A stretch of 5,018 nt of DNA from Saprospiraceae bacterium. Lineage in GTDB: Bacteria; Bacteroidota; Bacteroidia; Chitinophagales; Saprospiraceae. The notes under the pieces were generated by a model. It had not been told where the DNA came from, did not search any database, and saw nothing but the letters and a program-made list of their open reading frames with translations. The first letter of the stretch is position 1. The number at the start of each line of letters is the position of its first letter. This document shows positions 1 to 4,992 of this stretch, one piece after another. Made by a program: the position numbers and the translations under genes. Location: assembly GCA_020630045.1 (NCBI GenBank), contig JAHDCE010000365.1:1-5018 (forward strand), given 5' to 3'.

Positions 1-54
1 TCCTTGGCAAAATTCCATTTCATATTAAAGAAAAAAATAATTTTTAACAGGCTC

Positions 55-116
55 TAAGTACCCGGCCATAAATAATCAGGGAATATGCTTTTCGGGTATT
101 TTTGTCCAGGTACTTA
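55..116. repeat. Imperfect 11-bp inverted repeat with a nested, competing hairpin
   Basis: TAAGTACCCGG at 55-65 is matched in inverted orientation by CCAGGTACTTA at 106-116, with 10 of 11 positions pairing (mismatch 63/108) and a 40-base spacer. Inside it, TACCCG (59-64) can instead pair with CGGGTA (93-98), which is followed by five T residues (99-103) on the plus strand. The two pairings share bases 59-62, so they exclude each other. No coding frame is visible in 1-119, which is AT-rich. Function is unknown: it could be the tail end of a terminator or attenuator for something left of the window, or chance in AT-rich sequence. Confidence 0.35.
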
Positions 117-119
117 ATC

Positions 120-155
120 AAAAAAAGGTCGAATCCTTACGGATTCGACCTTTTT
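120..155 (-). terminator. Strong intrinsic terminator of the exbB-exbD operon, probably bidirectional
   Basis: A perfect 10-bp stem, GGTCGAATCC (127-136) and GGATTCGACC (141-150), closes a TTAC tetraloop. It is flanked by A residues at 120-126 and T residues at 151-155. Read on the minus strand, it gives the hairpin followed by a run of seven T, 19 bases past the stop codon of the last exbD gene. The T run at 151-155 means it could also stop plus-strand transcription coming from the left. Confidence 0.93.
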
Positions 156-174
156 AAATATCGATTTATAACAA

Positions 175-648
175 TTACAAATCTTTGGAACGCGGACGTG
201 AGGCATAATTCACCTTCAACTGTCCCGCCTTACGGAGTTCGATTTTCACATCAGTAACGAAACCCATTGTAACATCTGAATCCACGCGAAGTGAAGCGAT
301 CATCTTATCACGTAAACCTTCTGCAACAGTTCTTTTCGCCTCTTCCAAGAAGTAAGGAATCTGGTCAATCCCCACAATCCTGTCATTCAACTGAAGACGT
401 GGAGAGGTACCATATTGTCCTTGGTAATTCTTGGCCGGTTTACCAATATAAAGATAAGTAACCAAACTTCTATTTTCGAGTTTTTTCAGTTCCGTAGCTT
501 CCGGTGTAATTACATCGACTTTCAAATCATCTTCTTTGATAACGGTAACCACCATAAAGAAGAAAAGTAACATGAAAACGATATCCGGCAATGAGGCGGT
601 ACTGATACCCGGTGTGGTGTTACCCCGCTTTTTGCTAAACTTAGACAT
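175..648 (-). CDS. exbD: ExbD/TolR-family biopolymer transport protein (second ExbD of the operon)
   Basis: 157-residue inner-membrane protein of the ExbD/TolR family, the partner that sits in the ExbB pentamer and couples proton flow to mechanical work across the periplasm. A basic N-terminal cytoplasmic tail (residues 1-13) precedes a single membrane helix at about 21-38. That helix contains the conserved, proton-carrying aspartate, D22 in the SLPDIVFMLLFFFMVV stretch. The rest is the periplasmic domain, ending in a VTDVKIELRKAG-type segment (about 131-143) that is usual in Bacteroidetes ExbDs. The start is ATG. It is the last gene of the operon, 54 bases after the first exbD, and is followed directly by the terminator. 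It differs clearly from its neighbour in the periplasmic part, so this is an old duplication or heteromeric pair and not a recent copy. The family is certain from sequence; the transported substrate cannot be told. Confidence 0.93.
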   Translation of the reverse strand: MSKFSKKRGNTTPGISTASLPDIVFMLLFFFMVVTVIKEDDLKVDVITPEATELKKLENRSLVTYLYIGKPAKNYQGQYGTSPRLQLNDRIVGIDQIPYFLEEAKRTVAEGLRDKMIASLRVDSDVTMGFVTDVKIELRKAGQLKVNYASRPRSKDL

Positions 649-702
649 AATTCACGATTGATGGTGAAAAAATTTGGAAATCCTTTGAATCAAACAATCT
701 CG

Positions 703-1272
703 TTATTGCTCACCGTAATCGGTGGGTTCGGCTTCGGAGATAACCAAAGGAATAGAACGTTGGACTTCCTTACGGATTTCCTTTTGTTCCGGATCATACG
801 GATCTAAATCTTGGTACTTTACATTGTACTTCGATTCGGTATATTCCGTCCAAAGTTCATTATAGGCACCTTTCAACTCATTATAGACCATAAGATACGT
901 TTCGTACTTCGTACCACGGTCATTTTTGAGTGAAATAATCGCCTTGGATGGCTTCTCCGCCAAATCTTCACGTCCTTGCGGATTCATGATAAATTCTTTG
1001 GCATTCGTCCTCAGCTCTTTCGGGTTCATTTCTTCACCACGAACAAGAAGCTGATTATTGGCATTTACCAAAACGGAGTAAACATTCCTTGTATTTAATT
1101 GGGTAGGATCCACTTCGTCCTCAGACCACGGCGGTAATTTTACCGGAATACCCTTTTCAGAGTTGATGGTCGTAGTTACAAGGAAGAAAATCAAAAGCAA
1201 GAAGGCGATATCTGCCATAGACCCTGCATTGATTTCTGTGGACATCCGCCCCTTTTTTCTTTTTCCTAACAT
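703..1272 (-). CDS. exbD: ExbD/TolR-family biopolymer transport protein (first ExbD of the operon)
   Basis: 189-residue ExbD/TolR protein. Residues 1-9 are strongly basic, as expected for a short cytoplasmic tail. A membrane helix follows at about 20-37 with the family's essential aspartate at D21 (SMADIAFLLLIFFLVTTTI). The periplasmic domain is longer than in typical proteobacterial ExbD (about 140 residues in E. coli). The extra length lies mainly in a polar segment at about 113-170 (start ISLKNDRGTKYETY) and a charged tail. It starts at ATG, 18 bases after the stop of the membrane-protein gene and 54 bases before the second exbD, so it is co-transcribed with both. With ExbB it should form a proton-driven motor for TonB-dependent outer-membrane transport or a similar envelope task. 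Having two unlike ExbDs after one ExbB is common in Bacteroidetes (family knowledge); whether they form one mixed complex or alternate is not shown by sequence. Confidence 0.93.
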   Translation of the reverse strand: MLGKRKKGRMSTEINAGSMADIAFLLLIFFLVTTTINSEKGIPVKLPPWSEDEVDPTQLNTRNVYSVLVNANNQLLVRGEEMNPKELRTNAKEFIMNPQGREDLAEKPSKAIISLKNDRGTKYETYLMVYNELKGAYNELWTEYTESKYNVKYQDLDPYDPEQKEIRKEVQRSIPLVISEAEPTDYGEQ

Positions 1273-1290
1273 GATAGTAAAAGATTATGA

Positions 1291-1779
1291 TTAACGGAAA
1301 AAGTTCATCACTTCAGAAGCGATAAGCCCTATACAAGCAGCACCTAACAGTGCGGCAGTCGTCCACAAGGAACCGGAAATGAATTTACTGGAGCTGTTGC
1401 TTACATCAAATCTTGTTTGGGCGTCTATCACGAAATCCGCATCAGTCGCAGGATTTGACATGAAGTAACAAATCAAGAAAATAAGCAATAAAGCACCAAT
1501 TCCGATTAGTCCTTTCAAAGATCCTTTGATATCCATGACGATTCCAAGAATACTGAAAAGAAATATAGCAATGGCTCCTAAAACGGTAAGTGCGAAAGCA
1601 CCGAATATACCGATATTAAAGGCACCTGTATTTGCTGCTCCCGTCCAATCTTTTTCTTCAATCAATGGAGAGAATTCGCCGGATTTCATTCCAACTAATG
1701 CAAAATAAAGTATTACAATCAGTAAGCCGAGACCTAGTCCGAAGTACTGACCATACCTAGATAGAAATTGATAAATCAT
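1291..1779 (-). CDS. Unidentified four-helix inner-membrane protein in the exbB-exbD operon
   Basis: 162 residues from the ATG at 1777-1779. A frame extension to a TTG at 1786-1788 adds only three residues, and the ATG is preferred. I do not recognise a named family. Hydropathy by eye gives four membrane helices, at about residues 12-30, 55-80, 88-107 and 135-157. A polar loop at about 31-54 contains EEKDW, and a second polar loop rich in D, S and T lies at about 108-134. The protein is rich in Gly, Ala, Ile and Leu and has no signal peptide or catalytic motif. It lies 60 bases after exbB and 18 bases before the first exbD, all on one strand, so it is very likely made with the ExbB/ExbD motor and may be an accessory or assembly subunit of it. 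That role is inference from context. A similar-sized hypothetical protein at this position is, to my recollection, common in Bacteroidetes ExbB-ExbD-ExbD clusters. Confidence 0.85.
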   Translation of the reverse strand: MIYQFLSRYGQYFGLGLGLLIVILYFALVGMKSGEFSPLIEEKDWTGAANTGAFNIGIFGAFALTVLGAIAIFLFSILGIVMDIKGSLKGLIGIGALLLIFLICYFMSNPATDADFVIDAQTRFDVSNSSSKFISGSLWTTAALLGAACIGLIASEVMNFFR

Positions 1780-1797
1780 GATGGTCAATCATTTAAC

Positions 1798-1821
1798 ACA
1801 TTCCTTCCGTGGAAAGAATGT
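1798..1821 (-). other. Intercistronic hairpin between exbB and the membrane-protein gene
   Basis: ACATTC (1798-1803) pairs with GAATGT (1816-1821). After one C/A mismatch, TTC (1805-1807) pairs with GAA (1812-1814) around a CGTG tetraloop. It lies 18 bases after the exbB stop codon. No T run follows on the minus strand (GTTAAATGATT), so it is not a standard terminator. It could slow transcription or protect the exbB 3' end and so raise ExbB above ExbD, but this is inference. Confidence 0.4.
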
Positions 1822-1839
1822 AGGAATTAGGAAATCGGA

Positions 1840-2547
1840 TTACTTCTTAAACGTATTATTAGCAACCATCAAGTCAATCAAAGCGATGGAAGATTCTTCC
1901 ATTTTGGTAACGATACCATCTACTTTGGAAACGATGTAGTTGTAAAATATTTGAAGGATAATCGCAGTAATCAAACCGAATACCGTTGTCAGAAGTGCGA
2001 CTTTAATACCCCCTGCAACATCACCGGCACGAATTTCACCAGCCGCTTCGATTGTATCGAAGGCTTGGATCATACCGATTACCGTACCCATGAAACCAAG
2101 CATCGGTGCGATAGAGATGAAAAGGGAAATCCAAACCAACCCTCTTTCGAGAAGTCCCATTTGGACGGCACCATAAGAAACAATGGCTTTTTCAACGGCT
2201 ACCGGTCCTTCACCAGAACGCTTAAGGCCTTCATAAAGAACGCTGGCAGTAGGGCCTTGGGTGGATTTACACACCTCCATGGCACCTTTTACATTGCCGG
2301 TTTTTAAATTGTCGTCGATGCTCTGAAGCAATTTTCCAGTGTTGGCTGATGCGATATTGAGTGTAATGATACGCTCAAGACAGAATGCCAAACCTAGGAT
2401 CAAAGCTACAAGAACGAAGCTCATGAAGAACCATCCACCTTCAATAAATTTTTCTTTCAAAACTTGGAAAGAACTGGCTGCGTAACTCGCGTTTGTTACG
2501 AAGGTGACGAGTCCCATTACCAAAACAGGTACAAGATACTTGCGCAT
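1840..2547 (-). CDS. exbB: MotA/TolQ/ExbB proton channel family protein
   Basis: 235-residue inner-membrane proton channel of the ExbB/TolQ/MotA family, which assembles as a pentamer around ExbD and uses the proton motive force to energise outer-membrane processes. A hydrophobic N-terminal segment (residues 4-20, then NASYA before ASS at 24) looks like a cleavable signal peptide or an extra helix. Family helices follow at about 39-57, 139-163 and 181-204. The family signatures are clear: APMLGFMGTVIGMI at 147-160, and ALLTTVFGLITAI at 184-196 with the channel-lining threonines. The cytoplasmic domain lies at about 60-137. It starts at ATG (2545-2547) and is the first gene of the operon with the membrane protein and two exbD genes downstream. 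ExbB is favoured over TolQ because no tolA, tolB or pal gene is present and because of the ExbB-x-ExbD-ExbD layout. A TolQ or gliding-motor role cannot be excluded. Confidence 0.93.
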   Translation of the reverse strand: MRKYLVPVLVMGLVTFVTNASYAASSFQVLKEKFIEGGWFFMSFVLVALILGLAFCLERIITLNIASANTGKLLQSIDDNLKTGNVKGAMEVCKSTQGPTASVLYEGLKRSGEGPVAVEKAIVSYGAVQMGLLERGLVWISLFISIAPMLGFMGTVIGMIQAFDTIEAAGEIRAGDVAGGIKVALLTTVFGLITAIILQIFYNYIVSKVDGIVTKMEESSIALIDLMVANNTFKK

Positions 2548-2568
2548 GATGAGAAGTTTTAAATATGT

Positions 2569-2601
2569 CAGATTTAGTTAATAGGATACTACCGGATCGA
2601 A
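2569..2601 (-). promoter_or_regulatory. Weak candidate promoter of the exbB operon
   Basis: On the minus strand, TAAATCTG (2576 to 2569) matches the Bacteroidetes -7 box TAnnTTTG except for one base. A TTCG (2601 to 2598) lies 21 bases upstream as a one-mismatch -33 box. Transcription would start around 2563, leaving a leader of about 16 bases. Only 77 bases separate tRNA-Ser from exbB, so any exbB promoter must lie here or upstream of the tRNA. The -33 match falls in the loop of the dyad at 2588-2614. Confidence 0.3.
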
Positions 2602-2614
2602 TCCGGTCGGTAGT
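2588..2614. repeat. Hairpin/dyad between tRNA-Ser and exbB
   Basis: ACCGGAT (2591-2597) and ATCCGGT (2601-2607) form a perfect 7-bp arm pair around CGA. Beyond a four-base bulge (2608-2611), ACT (2588-2590) pairs with AGT (2612-2614). An alternative register pairs ACTACC (2588-2593) with GGTAGT (2609-2614). It begins 10 bases past the tRNA 3' end on the minus strand. There is no T run on either side long enough for a standard intrinsic terminator. It could define the tRNA 3' end, weakly terminate, or be an operator over the exbB promoter. Confidence 0.45.
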
Positions 2615-2624
2615 TAATTTAAGA

Positions 2625-2716
2625 TGGCGGAGAGAGAGGGATTCGAACCCTCGGTACCCCTGTGGGGATACACTCACTTTCCAGGCGAGCCCGTTCAACC
2701 ACTCCGGCACCTCTCC
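2625..2716 (-). tRNA. tRNA-Ser (anticodon GGA)
   Basis: Complete class II tRNA on the minus strand. The acceptor stem is GGAGAGG (2716-2710) with TCTCTCC (one G-T pair), followed by discriminator G and an encoded CCA (2627-2625). The D arm is CCG/CGG, and the anticodon stem is CTCGC/GTGAG with loop CTGGAAA, giving anticodon GGA (2682-2680), which reads UCC and UCU serine codons. A long variable arm (CCCC-ACA-GGGG core, extended by GTA/TAC past a bulged T) is typical of tRNA-Ser. The T arm is GAGGG-TTCGAAT-CCCTC. All stems pair, so the gene looks functional. It lies 76 bases after the TatD gene and 77 bases before exbB, on the same strand as both. Confidence 0.98.
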
Positions 2717-2770
2717 AAAATTAAGGATGCTTTCACCCTTTTTTTAATATGTCACTATCTCTAGCAGCGG

Positions 2771-2801
2771 TAAAATTAGAATTTTTACGTTATCAAACAA
2801 A
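2771..2801 (-). promoter_or_regulatory. Candidate promoter of tRNA-Ser overlapping the 3' end of the TatD gene
   Basis: On the minus strand, TTTG (2801 to 2798) is separated by 19 bases from TAATTTTA (2778 to 2771). This matches the Bacteroidetes pattern TTTG-N19-TAnnTTTG except for the last base. The -33 box lies in the last codons of the TatD-family gene. Predicted start is near 2765, about 50 bases before the mature tRNA 5' end. Because the region is AT-rich, a chance match is possible. Confidence 0.4.
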
Positions 2802-3584
2802 AGGTGAGAATAATTTTTCAGCATTCAATGTGGTAACCTCCGCAATTTTTTCCACTTCCACACCTTTAATTTCAGCTAATTTCCGGGCGATTATCGGAAT
2901 ATTCGAACTTTCGTTTCGTTTACCTCTGTTCGGAGCGGGAGACAAATACGGAGCATCGGTTTCTAATACCATTCGCTCTAAATCAAGGGTTTTTAATACC
3001 TCACGAACATTTTCTCCGCTTTTTTTGAAAGTCACGACTCCGCCGATTCCCACTAAAAATCCATCCAAATCTTGAATTCTGGAGGCATGAGAAGCGTCTC
3101 CGGTGAAGCAATGAAAAATTCCTGACAAATTTTCATCTTTTTCTTCTTCTACGATGTCAAGAATCTCATTTAGGCTCTCCCGGGCGTGAATTACGATAGG
3201 TCTCTTTAATTCTTTCGCCCATTTGATTTGTGTTCGAAAAGCGATTTTCTGTTCTTCAAAAAAAGTCTTGTCCCAATATAAGTCGATACCGATTTCTCCG
3301 ACGGCACAAAATTCGCGTTTATCCAACCACTCCTTCACCAAGGCTAGTTCTTTTTCAAAATCCTCCTTGACGGAACAAGGATGCAGCCCCATCATAGAGA
3401 AACATTTGCCGGCATATTGATTTTCCAAAGCCATCATTCCTTCGATAGAGCCACTGTCGATATTAGGCATATAAATCTTCCCCACATTTTCATCGAAAGC
3501 CCGTTGGATCATTGCTCCTCGGTCTTCATTGAATTGATCGGCGTAAATATGGGAGTGGGTATCTATAAATTGCATCGTGTTCAT
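2793..3584 (-). CDS. TatD-family metal-dependent hydrolase (putative DNase)
   Basis: 263-residue TIM-barrel amidohydrolase-superfamily enzyme of the TatD/YcfH type; characterised members are Mg-dependent 3'-5' DNases/RNases linked to DNA repair and turnover. All expected metal ligands are visible: the HxH pair H10 and H12 (DTHSHIY), E97 (VGEIGIDLYW), H133 (VIHARES), H158 (GIFHCFTG) and D210 (ETDAPYL). The GLHP motif is at 66-69 and the family end motif LSPAPNRGKRNE is at 214-225. Length is normal for the family (about 255-265). The ATG at 3582-3584 directly follows the TAA of the upstream gene with no gap, implying translational coupling. A second in-frame ATG three codons later is an equally possible start. 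It is the last gene of the three-gene operon. Family is certain; which paralogue (TatD, YcfH or YjjV) and the real substrate are not decided by sequence. Confidence 0.95.
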   Translation of the reverse strand: MNTMQFIDTHSHIYADQFNEDRGAMIQRAFDENVGKIYMPNIDSGSIEGMMALENQYAGKCFSMMGLHPCSVKEDFEKELALVKEWLDKREFCAVGEIGIDLYWDKTFFEEQKIAFRTQIKWAKELKRPIVIHARESLNEILDIVEEEKDENLSGIFHCFTGDASHASRIQDLDGFLVGIGGVVTFKKSGENVREVLKTLDLERMVLETDAPYLSPAPNRGKRNESSNIPIIARKLAEIKGVEVEKIAEVTTLNAEKLFSPFV

Positions 3585-4238
3585 TTAATCTATTTCCAAT
3601 GCTTCGAAAACATCATCTAATTCATCATAGGATTTGAAGCCCACTTTTTCTTCAGGCCCTCCTTTGACAGCCAAACCCATTGGCTGCACGTCATTTAAAA
3701 ATGACAAAAGGCGTTCTCCTTCCATATAGGGCAAATCCAACCAAATTGGATGCATCGAGCAAATATTTTTTATTTCTTTTGTTTGTTCAAACAATACTTC
3801 TAGGGAAATTGAAGACAAGTCCCATCTAAAACATTTGACTCCAGATTTCAATGATTCCATTTTTTGAACCATTGAGGGTGAAATGAAATGATTGTCCTCC
3901 GAAGAAGCGGAAACTTCAAGAATGACCGATAACCCCGCTTCACTCAGATTTTTAATGACATCATTAGAAGAAAAACTCCCTACTTGGACGTTTTTGATGC
4001 CCCATTCCGCTAAAGCGGAAACAACGGATTCGACATTTCCTTCGACAAATCCCAGTTCGGCTACCCATTCGGGGCCTTCCACCCATTCTTTCATGGCCAT
4101 AAAGGTCATGGAATCGACCGAATCGGCATTTCCGGCTTCTAGGTTCACTCCGAGGTAATCTACGTACCATGCCGCAAAATAACGGGCATCCGTCAAGTTG
4201 GTCAGCCGGGATGCCATGACTTTGTGTTGCAATATCAT
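3585..4238 (-). CDS. Phosphoribosylanthranilate isomerase (TrpF)-like protein lacking catalytic residues
   Basis: 217 residues, about the size of TrpF (200-220). The match is in spaced pieces. KVMASRLTNLTDARYFAAWYVDYLGVNLE (6-34) aligns with the TrpF start KxCGxTxxxDAxxAxxxGADxLGF. GIKNVQVGS (80-88) matches the VQLHG strand. GLAVKGGPEEKVGFKSYDELDDVFEAL (188-214) matches the C-terminal SGVExxPGxKDxxKI phosphate-binding region. However, the catalytic cysteine of TrpF (in KxCG) is Ala or Ser here (A9-S10). The catalytic Asp plus GGTG motif is absent: the equivalent region reads IWLDLPYMEGERL (165-177). A TIM-barrel fold is therefore likely, but TrpF activity is doubtful. No tryptophan genes are adjacent. 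It lies between the HAD gene (3-base gap) and the TatD gene (0-base gap). A different isomerase, a binding protein or a pseudoenzyme are the alternatives. Confidence 0.8.
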   Translation of the reverse strand: MILQHKVMASRLTNLTDARYFAAWYVDYLGVNLEAGNADSVDSMTFMAMKEWVEGPEWVAELGFVEGNVESVVSALAEWGIKNVQVGSFSSNDVIKNLSEAGLSVILEVSASSEDNHFISPSMVQKMESLKSGVKCFRWDLSSISLEVLFEQTKEIKNICSMHPIWLDLPYMEGERLLSFLNDVQPMGLAVKGGPEEKVGFKSYDELDDVFEALEID

Positions 4239-4241
4239 CTC

Positions 4242-4904
4242 TTAAATTCCGGTTTGTTGGTTTCGAGATAAAAATTCAGGTAGTACCTCCGCAATGTCTT
4301 CCTTGGGGTCATGGGTCAATGTATGGATTCCCAAACTCGCTGCCACTTTCGTATTTTCCGCCAAATCATCGACGAATAAACATTCTTCCGGAATCAATCC
4401 GGCGTCATTCAATACATATTGAAATGAAGATACGTCCGGTTTCCTTTCTCCGATTTCATGGCTATAATATATGGTATCGAATTTCCCCCTCCATTCTTCT
4501 TCGGTAATATGATGCTCCTTCTCCATGTACGCATGGAGCCAATTGGCATGTGAAGTATTGATGTTGCTCAACATATAAAGGTTGAACTTTCCCTTCAAAT
4601 TATCCAACATGGTAAATCGATGTTTCGGAATCCCTAGGAGCAAGGAGCACCAAGCATCGTGGATACTTTGAATCGAGGCTTCACTTTTCGCAACGTCTTT
4701 CAAAGCGTTGAAAAATTCCGACTCGGAAATGTGTCCCCTCTCGTATTTTTGAAATGTCCCGTTCTGGAACAACTCCTTGCGGGTGCGGTCAAAAGCCTCC
4801 TTGCCAACTTGTTCAGCGAAAGCGTTGTAAGTACGTTCAAAATCCAGGTTGACGAATATATTCCCAAAGTCAAAAATGATATTTTTGATGGAACCCTTTT
4901 GCAT
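4242..4904 (-). CDS. HAD-superfamily phosphatase, YihX-like
   Basis: 220 residues from the ATG at 4902-4904. HAD phosphatases of this type hydrolyse small phosphorylated metabolites; E. coli YihX acts on alpha-glucose-1-phosphate. Numbered from this ATG, motif I is FDFGNIFVNLD with nucleophile D12. Motif II is LSNIN with S113, the motif III lysine is K155 in GERKPD, and motif IV is FVDDLAEN with D179/D180. The position two residues after the nucleophile is Gly, as in YihX (DLGN), instead of the usual Asp. The helical cap (about 22-100) carries the YihX-like KYERGHISESEFFNAL stretch. An in-frame TTG at 4926-4928 would extend it by eight residues. It is rejected because it lies at the predicted transcription start and would put the nucleophile unusually far in. 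It is the first gene of the operon. The exact substrate is unknown. Confidence 0.92.
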   Translation of the reverse strand: MQKGSIKNIIFDFGNIFVNLDFERTYNAFAEQVGKEAFDRTRKELFQNGTFQKYERGHISESEFFNALKDVAKSEASIQSIHDAWCSLLLGIPKHRFTMLDNLKGKFNLYMLSNINTSHANWLHAYMEKEHHITEEEWRGKFDTIYYSHEIGERKPDVSSFQYVLNDAGLIPEECLFVDDLAENTKVAASLGIHTLTHDPKEDIAEVLPEFLSRNQQTGI

Positions 4905-4920
4905 TACTTTTGGTTTTATC

Positions 4921-4951
4921 TTTGACAATTCAGCGCAAAGATGTAAATTTG
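4921..4951 (+). promoter_or_regulatory. Consensus Bacteroidetes promoter for the downstream tRNA
   Basis: TTTG (4921-4924), then exactly 19 bases, then TAAATTTG (4944-4951). This is a complete match to the Bacteroidetes vegetative pattern TTTG-N19-TAnnTTTG. Transcription should begin near 4957, giving a leader of about 36 bases before the tRNA at 4993. The leader can form a small stem CCGCT (4956-4960) / AGCGG (4969-4973). Confidence 0.7.
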
Positions 4952-4967
4952 CGTTCCGCTTTCCAAA
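4936..4967 (-). promoter_or_regulatory. Promoter of the HAD / TrpF-like / TatD operon
   Basis: On the minus strand, TTTG (4967 to 4964), then 20 bases, then CATCTTTG (4943 to 4936). This is one mismatch from the Bacteroidetes -7 box TAnnTTTG. The predicted start near 4930 leaves about 25 bases of leader to the ATG at 4904, which favours that start over the upstream TTG. Its footprint lies almost exactly over that of the plus-strand tRNA promoter. Confidence 0.55.
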
Positions 4968-4992
4968 CAGCGGTGATAAATACCATATAGTC

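Noticed and set aside
1951..2307. 118-codon open frame on the plus strand antisense to exbB
   Set aside because: It is low in hydrophobic structure, resembles no family, and lies wholly inside a clear exbB gene. It is an antisense shadow.
127..2716. Similarity between the operon terminator stem, the 2588-2614 dyad and the tRNA T arm (shared TCGAATCC) as a dispersed repeat family
   Set aside because: The shared core is only eight bases and partly palindromic. Chance is enough to explain it without genome-wide counts.
2710..2725. TAATTTTG on the minus strand immediately before the tRNA-Ser, a perfect TAnnTTTG box
   Set aside because: It overlaps the first base of the mature tRNA, so transcription would start inside the gene, and no TTTG lies about 19 bases upstream of it.
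2441..2747. Open frames on both strands running through tRNA-Ser (2441-2710 minus, 2565-2747 plus)
   Set aside because: They are translated tRNA sequence joined to exbB antisense or off-frame sequence. The tRNA explains the region.
2768..2786. AT-rich inverted repeat GTAAAA/TTTTAC between the TatD gene and tRNA-Ser as a terminator
   Set aside because: It has only six weak pairs, mostly A-T, and no following T run on the minus strand, so it is unlikely to terminate transcription.
2749..3075. 108-codon plus-strand frame over the end of the TatD gene
   Set aside because: It lies antisense to well-conserved TatD codons and has no recognisable domain.
3892..4170. Open frames on both strands inside the TrpF-like gene
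   Set aside because: Both are Ser/Pro- or Arg-rich shadows of the real frame with no family resemblance.
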